DNA of 8,989 nucleotides from Neisseriaceae bacterium (lineage in GTDB: Bacteria > Pseudomonadota > Gammaproteobacteria > Burkholderiales > Neisseriaceae), in contig JASLBZ010000209.1 in NCBI GenBank assembly GCA_030146285.1, forward strand, positions 1-8,989, read 5' to 3'. The position numbers and the translations under genes were made by a program. Positions within the stretch are counted from its first letter, which is position 1, and every line of letters begins with the position of its first letter. Under the pieces are notes generated by a model. The model was not told the DNA's origin, made no database searches, and saw only the letters and a list, made by a program, of their open reading frames with translations. Positions 5,823 to 8,989 of this stretch are shown here, one piece after another.

Positions 5823-5827
5823 TTTTT

Positions 5828-6565
5828 ATGATTTTCTTGGACAACGTTTCTAAACGTTATCAACACCAAGACAAGACATGGTTTAATGCCGTTTTGCCAA
5901 CAACATTGCACATCAAAAAAGGCGAAATTTTCGGCTTGATGGGTTATTCTGGCGCGGGCAAGTCAACGCTTTTGCGCTTGATTAACATGTTAGAACGCCC
6001 TGATGAAGGTCAAGTTGTGGTTGACAATCAGGACTTAATGTCACTATCTAAAGTACAGTTGCGCCAAGCACGTCAAAAAATTGGCATGGTGTTCCAACAA
6101 TTCAATTTATTATCCAATCGCACTGTGGCTCAAAACATTGCCTTTCCTTTGGAAATTGCAGGTTGGGATAAAGCTGCCATCGAAAAACGTGTTCTCGAAT
6201 GCCTGGACATTGTTAACTTAGCGGATCGCAGCGAACACTATCCATCACAATTGTCTGGTGGCCAAAAACAACGCGTTGGTATTGCCCGTGCTTTGGCACC
6301 AAGCCCAAGCGTGATTCTGGCTGATGAGCCCACTAGCGCCCTAGACCCCTCAACAACACGAAGTGTTTTAAGCTGCTTAAAAGACATTAATGAACGCTTT
6401 AATGTCACCATCGTGATTGTGACCCATGAAATGAGCGTTATTCGCAATTTATGCGATCGTGCTGCATTATTGAATCATGGTGAAATTGTAGAAATTATCG
6501 ATGTGCATGGCAACAAAATTCATGCTCAGTCAGCCATCGGTAAAGAATTGGTTCAAGAGGATTAA
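5828..6565 (+). CDS. metN: Methionine ABC importer ATPase MetN, short form without regulatory domain
   Basis: The cytoplasmic ATPase that powers methionine uptake with MetI and MetQ. From the ATG at 5828 (TAGGAG five bases upstream) it has 245 residues. All ABC motifs are present: Walker A GYSGAGKST (39-47), Q-loop Q90 in VFQQF, signature LSGGQ (142-146), Walker B VILADEP (162-168) and switch histidine H200. E. coli MetN is ~343 residues because of a C-terminal domain that binds methionine and blocks transport. That domain is missing here, as I recall it is in Neisseria meningitidis MetN, so this is a family form and not a truncation. The frame is open further upstream to a TTG at 5726. That start lies inside the structured leader and is unlikely. 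metI follows after three bases. Confidence 0.95.
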   Translation: MIFLDNVSKRYQHQDKTWFNAVLPTTLHIKKGEIFGLMGYSGAGKSTLLRLINMLERPDEGQVVVDNQDLMSLSKVQLRQARQKIGMVFQQFNLLSNRTVAQNIAFPLEIAGWDKAAIEKRVLECLDIVNLADRSEHYPSQLSGGQKQRVGIARALAPSPSVILADEPTSALDPSTTRSVLSCLKDINERFNVTIVIVTHEMSVIRNLCDRAALLNHGEIVEIIDVHGNKIHAQSAIGKELVQED

Positions 6566-6568
6566 AAA

Positions 6569-7261
6569 ATGGCTAGCGCTACGACATTTAACGAAGCTGT
6601 GCAAAACATCATCTCTATGGAGAGTGAAATCTGGGTCGCAACAGGCCAAACGTTTATTATGGTTGCCATTGCCACCGTCATTGGCGTGGTCTTAGGCACT
6701 ATTTTGGGGATCTGGTTATTTGCAACAGGTAAAAATCAACTGTTTGAAAATGCAGCAGTAAACCAATCTTTAAACGCCTTAGTCAACTTCATGCGCGCAT
6801 TTCCATTTGTCATCTTGATGATTGCCTTAATCCCCCTAACCAAAATCATTGTTGGTACCTCGATTGGCCCTTATGCAGCATCCTTCGTACTGACAGTATC
6901 GGCTGTGTTTTACTTTTCTCGCTTGGTCGAGCAAAACTTGCGTGAAGTACCACGAGGCATGATTGAAGCAGCAGAATCAATGGGGGCTACTCCTAGCACG
7001 GTTATTTTCCGTGTTTTGCTATCCGAATGCCGCTCTAGCATGGTCTCTAGTGTAACTGTATTGGCCATTAGCATTCTGTCTTACAGTGCAGCTGCTGGCA
7101 TGATTGGTGGCGGCGGCTTGGGTGATTTGGCCATTCGCTATGGTTACTACCGCTTCCAAACAGAAGTGATTATTTTTATTGTGGGTGTATTGTCTGTTTT
7201 GGTTATTTTAATGCAAAGCATTGGTAACTTCATTGCCAGAAAACTAGACAAACGTGCATAA
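6569..7261 (+). CDS. metI: Methionine ABC importer permease MetI
   Basis: The inner-membrane subunit that forms the methionine channel as a dimer. It has 230 residues and about five hydrophobic helices (roughly 24-52, 72-95, 100-120, 158-185 and 197-220). The EAA coupling motif EAAESMGATPSTVIFRVLLSE (133-153, given in full at its limit of certainty: EAA...G.........L..) contacts MetN. Late motifs AAGMIGGGGLGDLAIRYGY (175-193) are typical of MetI. The start ATG lies three bases after the metN stop, and its AGAGGA ribosome binding site (6556-6561) is inside the last metN codons, so translation is likely coupled. It is slightly longer than E. coli MetI (217) at the N-terminus. Confidence 0.95.
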   Translation: MASATTFNEAVQNIISMESEIWVATGQTFIMVAIATVIGVVLGTILGIWLFATGKNQLFENAAVNQSLNALVNFMRAFPFVILMIALIPLTKIIVGTSIGPYAASFVLTVSAVFYFSRLVEQNLREVPRGMIEAAESMGATPSTVIFRVLLSECRSSMVSSVTVLAISILSYSAAAGMIGGGGLGDLAIRYGYYRFQTEVIIFIVGVLSVLVILMQSIGNFIARKLDKRA

Positions 7262-7308
7262 GATTTACCGTTTTACCGTTTGAAACTTTAACTTTTGAAA
7301 ACAAATAC

Positions 7309-7314
7309 AAGGAG
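7309..7314 (+). promoter_or_regulatory. metQ ribosome binding site
   Basis: AAGGAG nine bases before the metQ ATG fixes the start. metQ has the strongest ribosome binding site of the operon, which fits the need for more binding protein than transporter. The 62-base gap before metQ also carries a tandem repeat of TTTACCG (7265-7278), with no terminator or promoter that I can see. Confidence 0.7.
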
Positions 7315-7323
7315 TAACAAAAG

Positions 7324-8211
7324 ATGAAAGCAACTTGGTTAAAATCGTTGTCTGTGGGTGTTGTCGCCCTAAGCCTAGGCTTGGTTGGTTGTGGTCAAAA
7401 AGAAGCTGCGCCAACAAATGATACCGCTTCGGCACCTAGTGCAGAAGTTAAAAAAGAAATTAAAATTGGTACCACACCGGGCGATTTCGCCAATATGGTT
7501 AAAGACCAAATCAAGCCTATTTTAGAGAAAAAAGGTTATACGGTTAACTTGATTGAGTTTACCGATTACGTGCGCCCTAACTTGGCTTTGGCTGACAAAG
7601 ACATTGATATCAACATATTCCAACACAAGCCTTATTTGGATCAATTCAAAGCTGAGCACAAATTAGACATTACAGAAGCCTTCCAAGTACCAACAGCACC
7701 ACTGGGTTTGTATTCAGGTAAATTAAAAAGCTTAGACCAATTAAAAGATGGCATCAGCGTTTCTGCAGCGAATGACCCAAGTAATTTTGCCCGTGCTTTG
7801 GTAATGCTAAGTGATTTAAAATGGATTACATTAAATGACAACATCGATCCTTTAACAGTATCGAAAAAAGACATCAAAGAAAACCCTCACAACATCAATA
7901 TTGTTGAACTAGAAGCCGCCCAACTACCACGCTCGCGCGATGATGTTGACTTTGCAGTGGTAAACGGCAACTACGCAATGGATTCGGGCATGAAACTAAC
8001 AGAAACCCTATTCCAAGAACCCAGCTTTGCTTATGTGAACTGGAGTGCGATTCGCACCGCAGACAAAGATGCAGCATGGGTAAAAGACATCACTGATGCC
8101 TATAACTCAGATGAGTTTAAAGCTTACTCAAATGAAAAATTCCAAGGCTACAAAATGCCAGCAGTTTGGGGCGAAGCACCTGCAACAGCTTCAGAAACTG
8201 CCTCTAACTAA
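7324..8211 (+). CDS. metQ: Methionine-binding lipoprotein MetQ (NlpA family)
   Basis: The substrate-binding lipoprotein that delivers methionine to MetNI. It has 295 residues. The signal peptide MKATWLKSLSVGVVALSLGL leads to the lipobox LVGC with the lipidated cysteine at residue 23. A low-complexity Ala/Ser/Thr linker follows up to about residue 42, then the NlpA domain. Conserved runs include LIEFTDYVRPNLALAD, DINIFQHKPYLDQF, FQVPTAPLGLYSGK, NDPSNFARALVML, IVELEAAQLPRSRDDVDFAV and EPSFAYVNWSA. These match neisserial MetQ (GNA1946) very closely in my memory, and they are the main evidence for the family of the host. In Neisseria this lipoprotein is also reported to be surface exposed. A short Ala/Thr/Ser tail (APATASETASN) extends past the usual end. 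The gene closes the operon and is followed by a strong terminator. Confidence 0.96.
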   Translation: MKATWLKSLSVGVVALSLGLVGCGQKEAAPTNDTASAPSAEVKKEIKIGTTPGDFANMVKDQIKPILEKKGYTVNLIEFTDYVRPNLALADKDIDINIFQHKPYLDQFKAEHKLDITEAFQVPTAPLGLYSGKLKSLDQLKDGISVSAANDPSNFARALVMLSDLKWITLNDNIDPLTVSKKDIKENPHNINIVELEAAQLPRSRDDVDFAVVNGNYAMDSGMKLTETLFQEPSFAYVNWSAIRTADKDAAWVKDITDAYNSDEFKAYSNEKFQGYKMPAVWGEAPATASETASN

Positions 8212-8231
8212 TACACGCTAAAGCATTTAAT

Positions 8232-8269
8232 AAAAAAAGCATTTGCCTTAATAGGTAAATGCTTTTTTT
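8232..8269 (+). terminator. Intrinsic terminator of metNIQ
   Basis: AAAAAAAGCATTTGCC, the loop TTAATA and GGTAAATGCTTTTTTT form a 16-bp stem with one G-U pair, ending in seven T's, 20 bases after the metQ stop. Because of the A-tract it may also act on transcripts arriving from the right on the minus strand. Confidence 0.93.
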
Positions 8270-8675
8270 ATTTTCAATTCAAAATCAATAACTAGAAGCT
8301 ATTTAACATTCACCATTTTAGCCAAATTAAAACACAAATCAATGATATTTAAATATTTTTAATGTAGCATTCAGATAGCCATGGTAAGGGTTCTTTTAAA
8401 AAGTAGTTTGCACGTTAACCAAGTTGAATCTTTGGCCTTCTCAGCAGCCCCTTACTCTTTTTCAAAAGGCATAAGAAATAGGGAGAATAAACTCCCCCCT
8501 TTTACTTCAATAAAAATTAAGGCAATGAGGTGATGGTCAAGGTTATTTTAAATCTCGTCATGAGATTCAACAAAAATAACACTATCCAACTCATTCAAAT
8601 CTTCAATAAAATCTACGTAAAAATTAAAATTTACACCAATTCTTGAATAACCTTAAAACTTTCAAAACTGAATTA
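8270..8675. other. A+T-rich region without an intact gene
   Basis: About 400 bases between the metNIQ terminator and the broken gene at the right edge. It contains a perfect palindrome ATATTTAAATAT (8345-8356) and two imperfect stem-loops. The first is AAAAGG/CCTTTT around GGGAG-aataaa-CTCCC (8464-8503). The second is GTTATTTT/AAAATAAC around AATCTC-gtcat-GAGATT (8542-8580). AAGGTTATT (8539-8547) recurs inverted at 8646-8654. A 50-codon plus-strand frame (8381-8533) has no ribosome binding site and no recognisable content. Minus-strand coding remnants are listed separately. I recognise no RNA gene or transposase. Confidence 0.5.
8548..8673 (-). pseudogene. Possible frameshifted coding remnant
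   Basis: Two short minus-strand frames read like parts of one protein end. The first, FSFESFKVIQELV then stop (8631-8673), directly follows the stop codons of the broken gene at 8676. The second, starting IGVNFNFYVDFIEDLNEL (in part) and ending FVESHDEI then stop (8548-8652), overlaps it in another frame. Joined by one frameshift near 8631-8640 they would give a roughly 40-residue acidic, aromatic-rich C-terminus. There is no start codon or ribosome binding site. The family is not recognised. The normal-looking amino acid composition is the only argument, so this may be chance. Confidence 0.25.
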
Positions 8676-8989
8676 TTATTGAGCAGATTCAATACGACCA
8701 ACTTCTAAATTATATATGCAGTTTGGAGCAAATAAGCTTTTACTTAAATACATATCATTAATAATGCCATAAATACGTACTTTAGATCCTGTCGGAAATT
8801 TCTTCATCTGTTTTTTTATTGTACTTTCTTTTGTAGCCACCATAGCAGTACAATTAGAATCCACCTCCTTAGCCGTTAATTAGCGGTAACCTCTTATTTC
8901 TTTTAAATCCTCCACTTCAACTACTTCGGCTGTAACTTCAATTACTTGACCACTCCATTTTTTTTTAGCTACGGTCTCATTTTTCTTTA
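8676..8989 (-). pseudogene. Broken small OB-fold-like (tRNA_anti-like) protein, cut by the right edge
   Basis: On the minus strand one reading frame runs from the edge to a TAA at 8678-8676, interrupted by a single in-frame TAA at 8882-8880. Before that stop it reads KKWSGQVIEVTAEVVEVED, and after it come ATKESTIKKQMKKF, GSKVRIYGIIND and LFAPNCIYNLEV. The pattern (K-x-G-x-V-[IV]-E-V-x-G/A near the start, then a G-x-K-V-x-I-x-G strand and a final C-x-[IL]) resembles small tRNA_anti-like OB-fold proteins, usually secreted or lipoproteins. That family call is tentative. The part after the stop could start at a GTG (8864), but AAGGAG touches that GTG with no spacing, so a restart there is unlikely. 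A nine-A run (8958-8966) lies in the coding part. Its 5' end is outside the window. Confidence 0.5.

Noticed and set aside
5726..5827. An in-frame upstream extension of metN starting at a TTG (34 extra residues)
   Set aside because: It lies within the structured leader, has no ribosome binding site, and the ATG at 5828 has TAGGAG at good spacing and gives the family N-terminus.
8381..8533. A 50-codon plus-strand frame beginning MVRVLLKSS
   Set aside because: No ribosome binding site and no recognised family; its end overlaps a stem-loop region. It could be part of a repeat but cannot be supported as a gene.
1..8989. CRISPR array, tRNA or rRNA genes, or an insertion sequence
   Set aside because: No regularly spaced repeats, no tRNA-like cloverleaf and no transposase frame were seen on either strand.

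Overview
The window looks like the chromosome of a Neisseriaceae bacterium (Betaproteobacteria), probably from the Kingella side of the family. I infer this from the MetQ lipoprotein, which reads almost word for word like the neisserial MetQ (GNA1946) as I remember it. MetN is also the short form without the C-terminal regulatory domain that Neisseria has. In addition there is one exact copy (5273-5284) and one 11/12 copy (470-481) of AGGCAGCCTGAA, which I recall as the DNA uptake sequence dialect of some Kingella species. No identification was run.

Left half, all on the minus strand and read right to left: recD (exonuclease V alpha subunit), greB (transcript cleavage factor), an EamA/DMT-family transporter, cycA (D-Ala/D-Ser/Gly permease) with an intrinsic terminator, then the 5' end of uvrB running off the left edge. 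recD and greB are separated by a few tens of bases and are probably co-transcribed. The transporter may share that transcript or use a promoter overlapping the end of greB. cycA and uvrB have their own leaders.

Right half, plus strand: a metNIQ methionine ABC importer operon (ATPase, permease, lipoprotein) ending in a strong terminator. The most interesting part is its ~160-base leader. Directly after a good promoter (TTGACT-17-TTTAAT) lies a sequence that matches the S-adenosylmethionine class II (SAM-II) riboswitch pattern: a P1 helix, GATTTG, CTTGC, TAAA and GCTAAA in the right order and spacing. The 3' strand of this aptamer is fully complementary, over 12 bases, to downstream sequence, which gives a clear alternative fold. 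A long hairpin then leads up to the metN ribosome binding site. My reading is that SAM shuts off methionine uptake through RNA, in an operon whose ATPase lacks the protein-level methionine feedback domain of E. coli MetN.

The last ~700 bases (8280-8989) are A+T-rich and hold no intact gene I can support. On the minus strand there is a broken small protein with an OB-fold-like (tRNA_anti-like) look, interrupted by one in-frame stop. Further shifted coding remnants and imperfect stem-loops follow it. This end looks like decaying accessory sequence.
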